64,000 nucleotides of DNA from Bog-756 sp035531955 (GCA_035531955.1 DATKRZ010000103.1:50047-114046); one strand, 5' to 3'. Shown: positions 39,684 to 48,531, counted from the stretch's first letter. Notes: generated by a model from the letters alone, not told the origin. Numbers and translations: made by a program.

Positions 39684-40115
39684 TCAGGCCCGGGTCGGGA
39701 CGACCGCGGTCGCCTGTCCGACCACCTTCTCCTCGCCGTCGGCGTTGTGCAGCCGCACGTCGAGGTCGACAAGGTGGTCGCCGCCCTCGGTCCGGGCGCC
39801 GGTGACCACGATCTTCGTGCGCAGCTCCTCGTCCGGCCAGGTCTGCTTGGCGAAGCGCACCTGGAAGCGGCGGACGTGCCCGACCCCGACGTAGTCGGTC
39901 AGGGCCGATCCGAGGAGTCCCATCGAGAACATGCCGTGCCCGAACACGCTGGGCTGGCCGGCCGCCTTGGCCTTGACCTCGTCATGGTGCATCGGATTGA
40001 AGTCGCCGGAGGCGCCGGCGTAGGCCACCAGGTCGGTCCGGCTGAGGACGTGGGTCCGCACCGGTGCCTCGTCGCCCTCGGCGACGTCCTCGAAGTACAG
40101 CACATGGTCACCCAT
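39684..40115 (-). CDS. MaoC-like hydratase (hot-dog fold)
   Basis: A 143-residue single hot-dog protein. ASGDFNPMHHDEVKAKA (about residues 35-51) is the hydratase-2 motif with catalytic Asp and His; FGHGMFSMGLLG follows. It would hydrate an enoyl-CoA with R stereochemistry, possibly as a heterodimer with the protein encoded at 43411, which carries the other MaoC half type. In steroid degraders such pairs (ChsH1-ChsH2) act on side-chain enoyl-CoA. GGAGG precedes the ATG at 40115. The fused acyl-CoA dehydrogenase lies 70 bases upstream on the same strand. Confidence 0.86.
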   Translation of the reverse strand: MGDHVLYFEDVAEGDEAPVRTHVLSRTDLVAYAGASGDFNPMHHDEVKAKAAGQPSVFGHGMFSMGLLGSALTDYVGVGHVRRFQVRFAKQTWPDEELRTKIVVTGARTEGGDHLVDLDVRLHNADGEEKVVGQATAVVPTRA

Positions 40116-40185
40116 CGATCAGGCCTCCGTGCGTTCGGCGCCCCGGTCCCCGGGAGCGCACCGGTCTCAGGGGATCTTGTCACAG

Positions 40186-42465
40186 TCAGCGGCCCGGCTC
40201 CGGATCGCGGGGCAGGCCGAGCAGCCGTTCGCCGATGACGTTGCGTTGCACCTCGCTGGTACCGCCGGCGATGGTCAGACATTTGCTCTGCAGGATCCCG
40301 TAGGCGGAGACCTCGGCCTCGCCTTCGGTGAGCGCACCCTCAGGGCCACAGAGGTCGAGGCCGAACTCGTGCGCCCGCTGCTCGAACTCGGCCCCGAGCA
40401 GCTTGCGGACACTCGATTCGGGCCCGGGCTGCAGGCCGCCGACCGACCGGAGGGTGGCCCGCACGCCCATCTGGGCCAGCGATTGGGCCTCCGCCAGTAG
40501 GGACCCGAGGCGGTCGAGCGTGACCGGGTCCTGCCGCTCGGCCCGGGCCGCGATCCGGTCGAGCACGCCCTCCAGCGCGCCACCGAAGGCCGAGTCCGAA
40601 GACAGAGACACCCGCTCGTTGGCCAGGGTGGTCCGGGCCAGCCTCCAGCCGCCGCCCACTTCGCCCACCACGCACGAATCGGGGACGAAGCACCCGTCGA
40701 GGAACACCTGGTTGAACAGCTGGTGGCCGGTGATCTCCCGCAGGGGGTGGACGTCGATGCCCGGGGACCCCATGTCCACCAGGAAGTAGGTGATCCCCTG
40801 GTGCTTGGGCAGGTCCGGATCGGTCCGGGCCAGGCAGATGCCCATGTCGGCCCGGGCGGCCACCGACGTCCACACCTTCTGTCCGTGGAGCGTCCACCCC
40901 CCCTCGACCCGGGTGGCCCGGGTGGACAGCGCGGCCAGGTCGGAGCCTGCTCCCGGCTCGCTGAACAGCTGGCACCAGAGCAGCTCGCCGCGGAGGGTGG
41001 GGGCCACCCAGCGCTCGGCCTGCTCCGGGGTCCCGTGGGCCATGATCGTCGGGAGCGCCCAGGCGGCCACGGCCAGGTTGGGTCGGCGGAGGCCGGCCTC
41101 GTCGCAGAGCTGGTCGATCACCAGTTGCTCCACGGCGCCGGCGTCCCGACCCCACGGCGACGGCCAGTGCGGCCCCAGCAGCCCGGCGTCGGCCAGCTCC
41201 CGCCGGCGCTCGTACGGGTCCTCGACGGCGGCGACGGCGGCGATCACCGGCGACAACCGCCGGCGGATCCCATCGGCAACGGGCGGGAGGTCGACGGTCA
41301 GCCGGCGGCGCCCGCCCCCGAGGGCCGCCCGGGCGGCCCCGGCCCTCAGAGGGGCCGTCCCCCCGACCAGCTGGCGCAGGGTGGTGGCCCGGCGCAGGTG
41401 GATGTGTGCGTCGTGCTCCCAGCTGAAGCCCATGCCCCCGAGGACCTGGATGGCCCCGTTGGCCGCCTCGACATAGCCGTCGAGCGCCAGAGCCGCCGCC
41501 AGCTGCACCGACAGGCCGACCGGTGCGGACCTCTCGGCGGGACCGGGCCCGGGGGGACCGGCCGGCGCCGGGCGGGCCTGGTCCATCGCGTTGGCCGCGT
41601 CCCAGGTGGCCGCCACCGCCTGCTCGACCGAGACCAGCAGGTCGGCCAACCGGTGCTTGACACCCTGGAACTGGCCGATGGGACGACCGAACTGGCGCCG
41701 GGTCCGGGCGTGCTCGGCGGCCGTGTCGAGGCACCAGCGGGCCCCACCGACGGCTTCGGCCGCCGCCACGACCAGGGCGGTCTCACGGATGCGGTCGGTC
41801 GGTGCGCCGGGCAGCAGCGCCGATTCCGGCACCTCCACCCGGTCGAGCGTCCAGCGCGCCGACGGCCGGGTCGGGTCGAGGCTCGCCAGCGGCTCGACGG
41901 CCACGCCCTCACTGCGTTCGACCAGGGCCCACTCCAACGAACCGGCCACCCGCACCGGGACCAGCACCAGGGCGGCGACGGCCCCGTTGGGGAGGGGGCC
42001 TGTCGAGCCCTCGACGGTCACGGTGCCGCCCCGGCTGCGCCGGCCGTCCAGGCCGACCGGTGCCGTCGGCGAACCGTCAGGGGCGCCGGTCGGGACGGTC
42101 AGCGAGGCCGGAATGGACCCGTCGGCCAGGCCGGGGAGCACCCCTTTGGCCTGGGCCGGGCTCCCCCACCCCGACACGACGGCCCCGACCAGGGCCGAGG
42201 TGGCCCACGGACCGGGGGCGGCTGCCCGTCCGAGCTCTTCGGCCACCACCGCCAACTCGAGGAACCCGGCACCCTGGCCACCGAACTCCTCGGGCAGATG
42301 GATGCCGAGGGTGCCCCGGACGCCGAGGTCACCCCAGAAGGGAGGGAGCACGTCGTCCGGCGAGTCGAGTGCCCCGCGGGTGACCACCGGGGGGCAGTGG
42401 GACTCGACCCACCGGCGGACCGACTGGCGCAACTCCTGGTGCTCGGTGCGGATTCCTATCGACAC
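40186..42465 (-). CDS. Fused two-domain acyl-CoA dehydrogenase, second copy (FadE34/ChsE3-like)
   Basis: A 759-residue double acyl-CoA dehydrogenase. The N-terminal unit has RRQFGRPIGQFQGVKHRLAD near residue 255 and LGGMGFSWEHDAH; the C-terminal unit has WCQLFSEPGAGSDLAAL near 495 and GGTSEVQRNVIGERLLG near 740. Compared with the paralogue at 6754, the N-terminal unit has Pro/Gly-rich inserts (about residues 125-150 and 290-315). Start GTG 42465. It lies with MaoC-type and enoyl-CoA hydratase genes on one strand, and a KstR-like palindrome lies 70-80 bases upstream, supporting a sterol or isoprenoid side-chain role (inference). Confidence 0.87.
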   Translation of the reverse strand: MSIGIRTEHQELRQSVRRWVESHCPPVVTRGALDSPDDVLPPFWGDLGVRGTLGIHLPEEFGGQGAGFLELAVVAEELGRAAAPGPWATSALVGAVVSGWGSPAQAKGVLPGLADGSIPASLTVPTGAPDGSPTAPVGLDGRRSRGGTVTVEGSTGPLPNGAVAALVLVPVRVAGSLEWALVERSEGVAVEPLASLDPTRPSARWTLDRVEVPESALLPGAPTDRIRETALVVAAAEAVGGARWCLDTAAEHARTRRQFGRPIGQFQGVKHRLADLLVSVEQAVAATWDAANAMDQARPAPAGPPGPGPAERSAPVGLSVQLAAALALDGYVEAANGAIQVLGGMGFSWEHDAHIHLRRATTLRQLVGGTAPLRAGAARAALGGGRRRLTVDLPPVADGIRRRLSPVIAAVAAVEDPYERRRELADAGLLGPHWPSPWGRDAGAVEQLVIDQLCDEAGLRRPNLAVAAWALPTIMAHGTPEQAERWVAPTLRGELLWCQLFSEPGAGSDLAALSTRATRVEGGWTLHGQKVWTSVAARADMGICLARTDPDLPKHQGITYFLVDMGSPGIDVHPLREITGHQLFNQVFLDGCFVPDSCVVGEVGGGWRLARTTLANERVSLSSDSAFGGALEGVLDRIAARAERQDPVTLDRLGSLLAEAQSLAQMGVRATLRSVGGLQPGPESSVRKLLGAEFEQRAHEFGLDLCGPEGALTEGEAEVSAYGILQSKCLTIAGGTSEVQRNVIGERLLGLPRDPEPGR

Positions 42466-42533
42466 CGGTCAGGCTCTCCGGGCGGAAGTAACGGGATCAC
42501 AAGGGGAGTTCTAGCATCCGGGACGGCCAGAAC

Positions 42534-42547
42534 AAGAACTGGTTCTA
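42534..42547. promoter_or_regulatory. KstR-like palindrome
   Basis: AAGAAC-TG-GTTCTA fits the KstR operator pattern TnnAACnnGTTnnA at seven of eight fixed positions (first base A instead of T). More AGAAC/GTTCT half-sites lie within 30 bases on both sides. It is in the 97-base gap before the fused acyl-CoA dehydrogenase. KstR controls cholesterol genes in mycobacteria and rhodococci; use of that motif here is inferred. Confidence 0.4.
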
Positions 42548-42562
42548 GATCAGGGACCGCCC

Positions 42563-43411
42563 CTACCAGCCCTTGAAGACCGGGGGCCGGCGCTCGGCGA
42601 AGGCCGCCAGCCCTTCGGCGCAGTCCTCGCTCCCGGTGATCAGCTCCTGGGCCACGGCCTCGTCCCACAGGGCGGTGGCCCGGTCGGACTCGAGGGCCCG
42701 GTTGGTCAGGTACTTGGCCATGCCGATGGCCTTGGTCGGGCCCGAGGCGAGCCGGGCCGCCCAGGCGCCGGCGAGGGGGGCCAGCTCGTCCCTCGGCACC
42801 ACCCGGTTGACCAGGCCGAGGCGCTCGGCCTCCGGGGCCGGCACATCGTCCCCGAAGAAGAAGAGCTCCTTGGCCCGCTGGGGGCCGATCAGCCGGGCCA
42901 GCAGGTAGGCCCCGCCCGCATCCGGGGCGATCCCCCGCCGCACGAACACCTCGATGAACTTCGCCTCCTCGGCGGCCAGGACCAGGTCGCAGGCCAGGGC
43001 AAGGTGCATGCCACCTCCGGCGGCGGTGGCGTTGACCGCCGCCACCACCGGCTTCTCGCAGTCGAGGACGGCGGCGATCAGGCGTTGCCAGCCGGTGCGG
43101 ATCTGGCGGGCCGCGTCGCCCACCGCCAGTCGGGGGGCGCCGGCCGGCCGGGTCGGGTCGGCGGATGCCGAGCGCAGGTCGGCTCCGGTGCAGAATCCCT
43201 TCTCCCCGGTCCCGGTGAGCACCACGGCCCTGGCGGCCAGGTCGGCCGAGGCCTCCTCGAGCCAGACGATGATCTGCTCCCGCATGTCGGCGTCGAGGGC
43301 GTTGCCTGCCTCCGGCCGGTTGAGGGTGATCCACACCACCCCGCCCTCGACCCGCCGCAGCACTGGTGCCGGCCGGGGTGCCTCGGGGCCGTCCGCCTCG
43401 GGGTCGGGCAT
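42563..43411 (-). CDS. Enoyl-CoA hydratase/isomerase family protein
   Basis: A 282-residue crotonase-fold protein. GEKGFCTGADLRSA (about residue 68) and NATAAGGGMHLALACDLVLA (about 122) are the oxyanion-hole segments; FIEVFVRRGIAPDAGGAYLLARL covers the active-site helix, with Asp at the second acidic position and no Glu at the first. It therefore may be an isomerase or hydrolase-like member rather than a standard hydratase. The ATG at 43411 shares one base with the stop of the upstream dehydratase-like gene (TGATG). In-frame sequence further up is read-through. Confidence 0.86.
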   Translation of the reverse strand: MPDPEADGPEAPRPAPVLRRVEGGVVWITLNRPEAGNALDADMREQIIVWLEEASADLAARAVVLTGTGEKGFCTGADLRSASADPTRPAGAPRLAVGDAARQIRTGWQRLIAAVLDCEKPVVAAVNATAAGGGMHLALACDLVLAAEEAKFIEVFVRRGIAPDAGGAYLLARLIGPQRAKELFFFGDDVPAPEAERLGLVNRVVPRDELAPLAGAWAARLASGPTKAIGMAKYLTNRALESDRATALWDEAVAQELITGSEDCAEGLAAFAERRPPVFKGW

Positions 43412-43908
43412 CAGACCCGGTGGATGATGTTCATGCGCGACGTGCAGACCGGCTCGCCGGTGGCCCGATCGCTCCATGCCGTCTCGACCACCACGAAGGT
43501 CATCGTCTTCCCCTTCGACTCCTTGCGGTAGGCATCGACCACCGTCCCCTGCCCGATCAGCACGTCACCGGCCACGACCGGCCGGTGGTAGTTGAACTCC
43601 TGCTCGCCGTGGAGGATGATCCCGCCGCCGGACATCAGGGGGCCGAGGACCTCTGCCATCGGGTTCCCCGTCGGCGCCTCCTCCGTCTGCAGTTCCGGAT
43701 AGGCCCCGAAATTCTCCATGACGAACGGGTAGGTGGGAGGGGCGGGGATTCCGGCGAGCCCGGCCGCGGCCGCGGCCCTCGGATCACGGTAGACCGGGCT
43801 CTGGTCCTTGACCGCGCCGGCGAACAGGGCCAGCTGTCCGCGTTCCACGGTCACCACGGTGGTCCCGGTCGGCTTGCCGATGATCTTGTCCAGGACGTCG
43901 TCTGCCAC
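43411..43908 (-). CDS. MaoC-family dehydratase N-terminal-domain protein (FAS1-like)
   Basis: A 165-residue hot-dog protein. It begins IIGKPTGTTVVTVERGQLALFAGAVKD, then IPAPPTYPFVM and GEQEFNYHRPVVAGDVL, which define the N-terminal MaoC half that usually lacks the catalytic Asp-His. Such proteins work with a catalytic hot-dog partner, such as the MaoC-like hydratase at 39684, in a ChsH1/ChsH2-like or HadAB-like heterodimer. GTG 43908 has AGGAG before it. It is first gene of the downstream set: enoyl-CoA hydratase, fused dehydrogenase, MaoC hydratase. Confidence 0.85.
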   Translation of the reverse strand: MADDVLDKIIGKPTGTTVVTVERGQLALFAGAVKDQSPVYRDPRAAAAAGLAGIPAPPTYPFVMENFGAYPELQTEEAPTGNPMAEVLGPLMSGGGIILHGEQEFNYHRPVVAGDVLIGQGTVVDAYRKESKGKTMTFVVVETAWSDRATGEPVCTSRMNIIHRV

Positions 43909-44059
43909 CTGGGCTCCTCCCTGTCGTCGAACGGTTCACCGGAGCGGGCCGTCGTCGCCGCCGGGTGGGCCAAAGGGTGCCCGGTGCGCACCGTAGCGCG
44001 CAACGCCTGGCCGGACCCGACAGCCGGGCCGAGGTCACCGGTACCCCGCGCCGGCGGGA

Positions 44060-45112
44060 TCAGACCGGGCTGGTGCTGGTGACCGGTGGCAATCCGTGGG
44101 CGGGACTTCCCCGCTTCCGCCACTCCTCGTACCTGACGTAGAAGGCATCACCAAAGGGGTCCTCACCGACCAGGGGCATCCCGGCCCGCCAGATGGTCAG
44201 GTCGTCCGGGGCGAGGTCTGAGGCCAGGCTGAGATGGCGCCGGGTGGCCTCGTCCTTCCCGGCCCGGTGGGCCTCGGTGGCCACCCGGAAGTGGAGGCGG
44301 GCCAGGACCTCGTCCTCGGTCAGGTCGTCCACCGCCGCTCTGGCCTCCGGCCCGCTGATGGGCACGAGGCCGTCGTCGACCCACCGGCGCACCTCGTCGA
44401 GATGGGGCCCGGCCTCGATGCCGGTGAACTCGGCGAAGAGGTCGGTGCCGTGGGCGGCGCCGATGGGCCGGGCGATCCTGCCCTCCTCGTCGATCCACAC
44501 CACCGTGGGCACGTTGGAGATGGCGTACAGCTCGGTGAGCAGATGGGTGGGGTCATAGAGGACCGGCATGGTGATCCCCGCCGTCCACGGCCGGACGTCA
44601 TCGGCGCTGTAGTCGATGGCCACGGCGATGACCGTGAACCCCCGGGGGCCGAGCTCGTCGTGGAGGGCCTGCCATCCCGGCAGGTCATAGCGGCAACCGC
44701 ACCAGCTCGAGAAGGTGACGAGCAGTCGCTTCGACCCGGCCCACTCGTCGAGGCCACGGAGGCTCCCGTCGAGGTCCGGCAGTTGGAAGGCCGGGGCCCG
44801 CAGGTCGTCGAGGGCCTGCCGGCGGAGCGACGCAGGCAGGGCCACGGCCATCACCCCGGCGACCACGTCGACCACCACCGGACGCCCGAGGGCCTCCGCC
44901 ACCGCGGTCAGATCGAGCTGCTCCCCCACCCGCAGCCCGCCGGCGTCGGCGACGGGCACGCAGGAATCCTGCCGGCAGAGTCCGGCGGGCTTCAGCTCCC
45001 ATCCGAGGGCGTCGGGCAGCCGTTCGGCATCGACGAGGAAGGTGCCCCGGATCGGGTCGGGCGTCGCCTCCACGGTTCGGACGCCGTCGTCGATGACGGT
45101 GATCTGGGTCAC
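44060..45112 (-). CDS. Redoxin/TlpA-like thioredoxin-fold protein with atypical CGC site
   Basis: A 350-residue protein with a thioredoxin-like domain at about residues 105-235 (LRAPAFQLPDLDGSLRGLDEW, then LLVTFSSWCGCRYDLPGW, and the cis-Pro motif SNVPTVVWIDEEGRI). The active site reads WCGCR instead of WCxxC, so redox chemistry may be altered or absent. The N-terminal 90 residues and a C-terminal helical, TPR-like tail are not assigned. There is no signal peptide or membrane segment, so it is cytoplasmic, unlike TlpA. The gene follows the MurD2-like ligase by 52 bases on the same strand. Function not known. Confidence 0.75.
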   Translation of the reverse strand: MTQITVIDDGVRTVEATPDPIRGTFLVDAERLPDALGWELKPAGLCRQDSCVPVADAGGLRVGEQLDLTAVAEALGRPVVVDVVAGVMAVALPASLRRQALDDLRAPAFQLPDLDGSLRGLDEWAGSKRLLVTFSSWCGCRYDLPGWQALHDELGPRGFTVIAVAIDYSADDVRPWTAGITMPVLYDPTHLLTELYAISNVPTVVWIDEEGRIARPIGAAHGTDLFAEFTGIEAGPHLDEVRRWVDDGLVPISGPEARAAVDDLTEDEVLARLHFRVATEAHRAGKDEATRRHLSLASDLAPDDLTIWRAGMPLVGEDPFGDAFYVRYEEWRKRGSPAHGLPPVTSTSPV

Positions 45113-45164
45113 GCCGGCACACCTCTGCTCTCCTCCCCACCGTGGCCGTTGATGGCCCCCGTTG

Positions 45165-46574
45165 TCAATCTTCGCCTGTAGCCCTCCCTTGCGGCGGCCC
45201 TCCCTGCGGGGCCGGCCGGTCGGACACCCCCGAGGCCGCGGCGAACCGGCGGCTGCGCTCCCCGTACCCGCCCTGGCCCGATGGGGTGGGTGCGGCCGGG
45301 GAGAAGAGGATCACCCCGCCGTCCGGCGTCCACTCCACCGCGGAGCGGACCGCCCCGTCGATGTCGCCCGCCTCTCTGACCGGAACTGCGGCCTGCGGCC
45401 GTCCGGTCGGCGGGCCGAAGGCGGCGCGCAGGCGCTGTTCGTCCGGGGGGAGCACGATCACCCTCGGGGTCGGCGACCGGCGGGCCAGCGCCTCGACCAG
45501 CGGTCGGATGTCGATGCCCCGGTCGGCGCCGCCCAGGATGACAGTCAGCTCGCGCCCGGGAAAGGCTTCGACCGATGTCACGGTGGCGAACGGATTGGAG
45601 GCGAGGGCGTCATCGACGAAGGTCAGGCCGTCGCGCTGGCCGATGGTCCGGCACCGGGACGGCAGCCCCTCGAAGGCGTCCACCGCGTCCCCGACCGAGC
45701 CGGGCGAAGGGCACCGGCCGCCGAGCAGCGTGGCCCCGGCGATGGCGCCGCACAGGTTCCAGACGTTGTGGCGTCCGGGTAGGCGGAGCCTCCCCGAGTC
45801 GACCACGCCCTCACCGTCGACCTCGATCGTCCCGGACGGGTCGACCCGCACCCGGCCCGCCGGGCCGAACAGCGTCCTGCCGGGGTGGCCGTCGGTCCGT
45901 CGCACCGCCTCGGGGCTGGCCGCGTTCACGGCGACCGCTCCGAGCGGGCCCGCCTCGATGAGCCGCAATTTGTCCCGGTAGTAGCGCTCCTGGCCGCCAT
46001 GCCAGTCCAGATGGTCCGGGGCCAGGCTGGTCAGCACGCACACCCCCGGCGTCACCGTGACGTCGGCGGCCTGGTAGGAGGAGACCTCCACCACGTAGGC
46101 ATCGACGGGCGGGCCGTCGTACATGTCGACGACGGGTACGCCGATGTTCCCGATCAAGGCCACCTGCATGCCCTCGTGGCGCAGGATCGAGGCAGTCAGC
46201 GCGGCGGTGGTGCTCTTCCCCTTGGTGCCGGTGATCGCCACCACCCGCGCCCCGGCGAAGTCCTCCAACCACATCGCCATGGCGGTGGTCACCACCGTGC
46301 CCGATTCGGCCGCCGCGGCCAGCTCCGGGCGGTACCGGCTCACCCCGGGGGCCCGCACCACCGCTTCGATCTGCGACCAGGGGGCGGAGGCCGGGGCGAC
46401 CACCGCCGGAGCCCCTTCGGGCAGCGCCGACGCCCTCTTCGAGGCGGTCTCGACGTCATCGTCGATCAGCACCGGGACCACCCCCCGCCCGATCAGCAGG
46501 GCGGCGGTGGCCAACCCCTCCTGCCCGAGCCCCCAGACGGCAGCCCGTCGCCGGCAGAGCTCGTCGAGGGTCAC
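45165..46574 (-). CDS. murD2: Mur ligase: UDP-MurNAc-L-Ala--L-Glu ligase (MurD2-like)
   Basis: A 469-residue Mur ligase. It has an N-terminal nucleotide-like domain (AAVWGLGQEGLATAALL), the ATP loop ITGTKGKSTTAALT (about residue 113), and the central EVSSYQAADV and SLAPDHLDWHGG motifs typical of MurD. Coupling to the MurL-like gene (GTGA overlap) suggests that it is MurD2, which adds L-Glu rather than D-Glu to UDP-MurNAc-L-Ala, as shown for Xanthomonas. Whether the cell also has a normal MurD or MurI cannot be seen here. The start is GTG 46574. The last 40 residues form a Pro/Gly-rich tail. Confidence 0.82.
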   Translation of the reverse strand: MTLDELCRRRAAVWGLGQEGLATAALLIGRGVVPVLIDDDVETASKRASALPEGAPAVVAPASAPWSQIEAVVRAPGVSRYRPELAAAAESGTVVTTAMAMWLEDFAGARVVAITGTKGKSTTAALTASILRHEGMQVALIGNIGVPVVDMYDGPPVDAYVVEVSSYQAADVTVTPGVCVLTSLAPDHLDWHGGQERYYRDKLRLIEAGPLGAVAVNAASPEAVRRTDGHPGRTLFGPAGRVRVDPSGTIEVDGEGVVDSGRLRLPGRHNVWNLCGAIAGATLLGGRCPSPGSVGDAVDAFEGLPSRCRTIGQRDGLTFVDDALASNPFATVTSVEAFPGRELTVILGGADRGIDIRPLVEALARRSPTPRVIVLPPDEQRLRAAFGPPTGRPQAAVPVREAGDIDGAVRSAVEWTPDGGVILFSPAAPTPSGQGGYGERSRRFAAASGVSDRPAPQGGPPQGRATGED

Positions 46575-47932
46575 GACCGCACGGCGAGGAAGCGCTCCAC
46601 GGCCCCGGCCACCCGCCGATCCGGGAAGCTCAGATCGGCGTCCGGGGTCAACAGCAGATCGATCTCCGCCTCTGACACCATCGCCCGGGCCCGGTCCGAG
46701 AGCGCGACCACCACCGGCGACGTCTTCCATTCCGGACGGTCGGCCAGCATCCGGAGGGCGGCGGCCGACTCGCGGCGCTCGCCGACACACTCGAACGGCT
46801 TGTCCTCGTCGCTCATCAGGGCGGCGAATCCCGGAATCTCCTCCGCATCGGCGAACATGTCGCGCCCGATGACCGTCCGCAACGCCTCGCGGCCCATGAA
46901 CGGGGCCAGCATCAGGCCGACGAAACGGCACTTGGCGCACGCGCCGCACCAACGGTCGTCAGAACCGGCGGACTGGCGGAACACGGTGTTGCAACTGCAG
47001 AAGGTGGAGTGGTACTCGGTGAGCGCGGCGAAGGAACGGGCGATGGCCAGCTCCGAGTACGGGCGGAGCGCGGAGCCATAGGTGAGGCCCGGGTCGATGG
47101 AGGTTGCGAGCAGATCGCGCATCAGGCGCTCGAAGTCGAGGCTCTTCGAGTACTGGTGGTTGACCGGCACGCCGTGCACCAGCGCCGTCTCCTCACTGGC
47201 CGAGCGCTCGATGGCCATGGCGATGGTCCCATAGCCGTACAGCGCAGCCCCAACCGCCGCGATGAGCGAGACGATGGCCGTGACCGGCACGTGGCCGTTC
47301 AGCGCCCCGGTCCGGTTGAGCACGGAGAGGTCCGGGGAGAGCTCCCGCCTCACCACCAGCAATTCGAGATCGGCGCGCCGGGCCAGATCGATGACCAGCG
47401 GATGCGGATTGACCGCCATGAGTCGGGGGCCCAGCGGCCGCAGGGCCTCGATGAGCACCATCGAGTCCTTGCCGCCCCCGATCGGGACCACCACCCCACC
47501 CGGCCGCCGCCGGTTCTTCGGGACGGGCCGGTCCGGTCGGGAGGACACGGACGAGACCGATACCGGGAGCGGCACAGGGAGCCCGTTCCCCACTGCGAAC
47601 TCCCGGAGGCCGTCGTCGTACAGGTGCTGGTGGAAGGCCACTTCGCTCGGGCTGAGCGCTCCGGACTCCACCGACACGACGGGGGGAGCGGCCGCCTTGT
47701 AGTAGCTGGTGCCCGCGGCGATGTGCAGGTGGAGGAGCGCTGCATCCAACTCCACCGGTTCCACGGGCACCGAGGCCCCGGTCGCTGTCTCGAAGGTGAT
47801 CGTCTCGACGAAGCAGGGGCCGTCGTCGAAGGCGTAGCGGAGCGAAGCGGTCCTCGTCGCTGCGTCGAACGACCGATCCAGGACCCGGAACGTCGTGAAG
47901 GCGGCCGGATCGAACCGATCGGGGTCGTTCAT
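46571..47932 (-). CDS. murL: UDP-MurNAc-L-Ala-L-Glu epimerase (MurL-like)
   Basis: A 453-residue protein with the pyrophosphatase-type loop VVPIGGGKDSMVLIEAL (about residue 150) diagnostic of MurL, which epimerises the terminal L-Glu of UDP-MurNAc-L-Ala-L-Glu to D-Glu through an adenylated intermediate. A Cys-rich segment (CSCNTVFR, then WCGACAKCRFVGLM, about residues 310-340) is also typical. The product of the overlapping ligase gene would be its substrate. The ATG at 47932 is chosen: TACGCT lies 9 bases before it and the domain begins there; in-frame sequence to 48004 is short and basic. Confidence 0.85.
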   Translation of the reverse strand: MNDPDRFDPAAFTTFRVLDRSFDAATRTASLRYAFDDGPCFVETITFETATGASVPVEPVELDAALLHLHIAAGTSYYKAAAPPVVSVESGALSPSEVAFHQHLYDDGLREFAVGNGLPVPLPVSVSSVSSRPDRPVPKNRRRPGGVVVPIGGGKDSMVLIEALRPLGPRLMAVNPHPLVIDLARRADLELLVVRRELSPDLSVLNRTGALNGHVPVTAIVSLIAAVGAALYGYGTIAMAIERSASEETALVHGVPVNHQYSKSLDFERLMRDLLATSIDPGLTYGSALRPYSELAIARSFAALTEYHSTFCSCNTVFRQSAGSDDRWCGACAKCRFVGLMLAPFMGREALRTVIGRDMFADAEEIPGFAALMSDEDKPFECVGERRESAAALRMLADRPEWKTSPVVVALSDRARAMVSEAEIDLLLTPDADLSFPDRRVAGAVERFLAVRS

Positions 47933-48057
47933 GGCCGCATCAGCGTAGCGGCCGGGTCGGGTGGCCCTGTCGGCGTCCGGCCCGGCCGGCCTCGACGGCG
48001 ACACCTAGGCCGGGGCATCCCCGGTGGGGTGGCGTCGCCGGGCGGTGGGGTGGCCGA

Positions 48058-48531
48058 TCACCCGTCGGCACTACGGGGCGGTCGGATTCGGGTGACGATG
48101 GCCAGCGAGGAGCCGGTCGACTGGATGACCCACACATCACCCTTCTGCAGGCGCATCGACTGCTTCTCCTTGCGGCTTCGCTCCCCGGCCAGGGAGTCGA
48201 GCGCCTCGGCGGCCACATCCCCGTGCGTGCACAAGACGGCCGACTCACCCTCCATCCGTTCCATCAGTCGCAGCGCCTCGGCCCCGTGCCCCTCGGCCAG
48301 CTCGTCGATCGATTCGACCGGGAGGCCCAACGCCTCCGCAGTGGGGCGGACCGTCTCGAAGCACCGCACGAACGGGCTGCTCAGAACCCGCTGGGGCCGG
48401 TACTTGCGCAGCAGGGGGACCAGGGTCTGGGCCTGAGCCAGTCCCCTCTTGGACAGGGGGCGCATCCGGTCGTCCCCCTCGTAGGCGCTTCGTCTCCCGG
48501 CATGCCCGTGCCGGACCAGCAAGAGCGGCAT
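48058..48531 (-). CDS. Histidine phosphatase family protein (SixA-like)
   Basis: A 157-residue phosphoglycerate-mutase-fold phosphatase. LLLVRHGHAG (about residue 5) holds the phosphorylated His, RVLSSPFVRCFETVRPTAEALG the second Arg, and VLCTHGDVAAEAL the second His. It is close in size to SixA, which dephosphorylates phosphohistidine. Substrate unknown. The ATG at 48531 is the first that leaves the family N-terminus intact; CAGGGC precedes it. It sits 125 bases upstream of the MurL gene on the same strand. Confidence 0.85.
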   Translation of the reverse strand: MPLLLVRHGHAGRRSAYEGDDRMRPLSKRGLAQAQTLVPLLRKYRPQRVLSSPFVRCFETVRPTAEALGLPVESIDELAEGHGAEALRLMERMEGESAVLCTHGDVAAEALDSLAGERSRKEKQSMRLQKGDVWVIQSTGSSLAIVTRIRPPRSADG

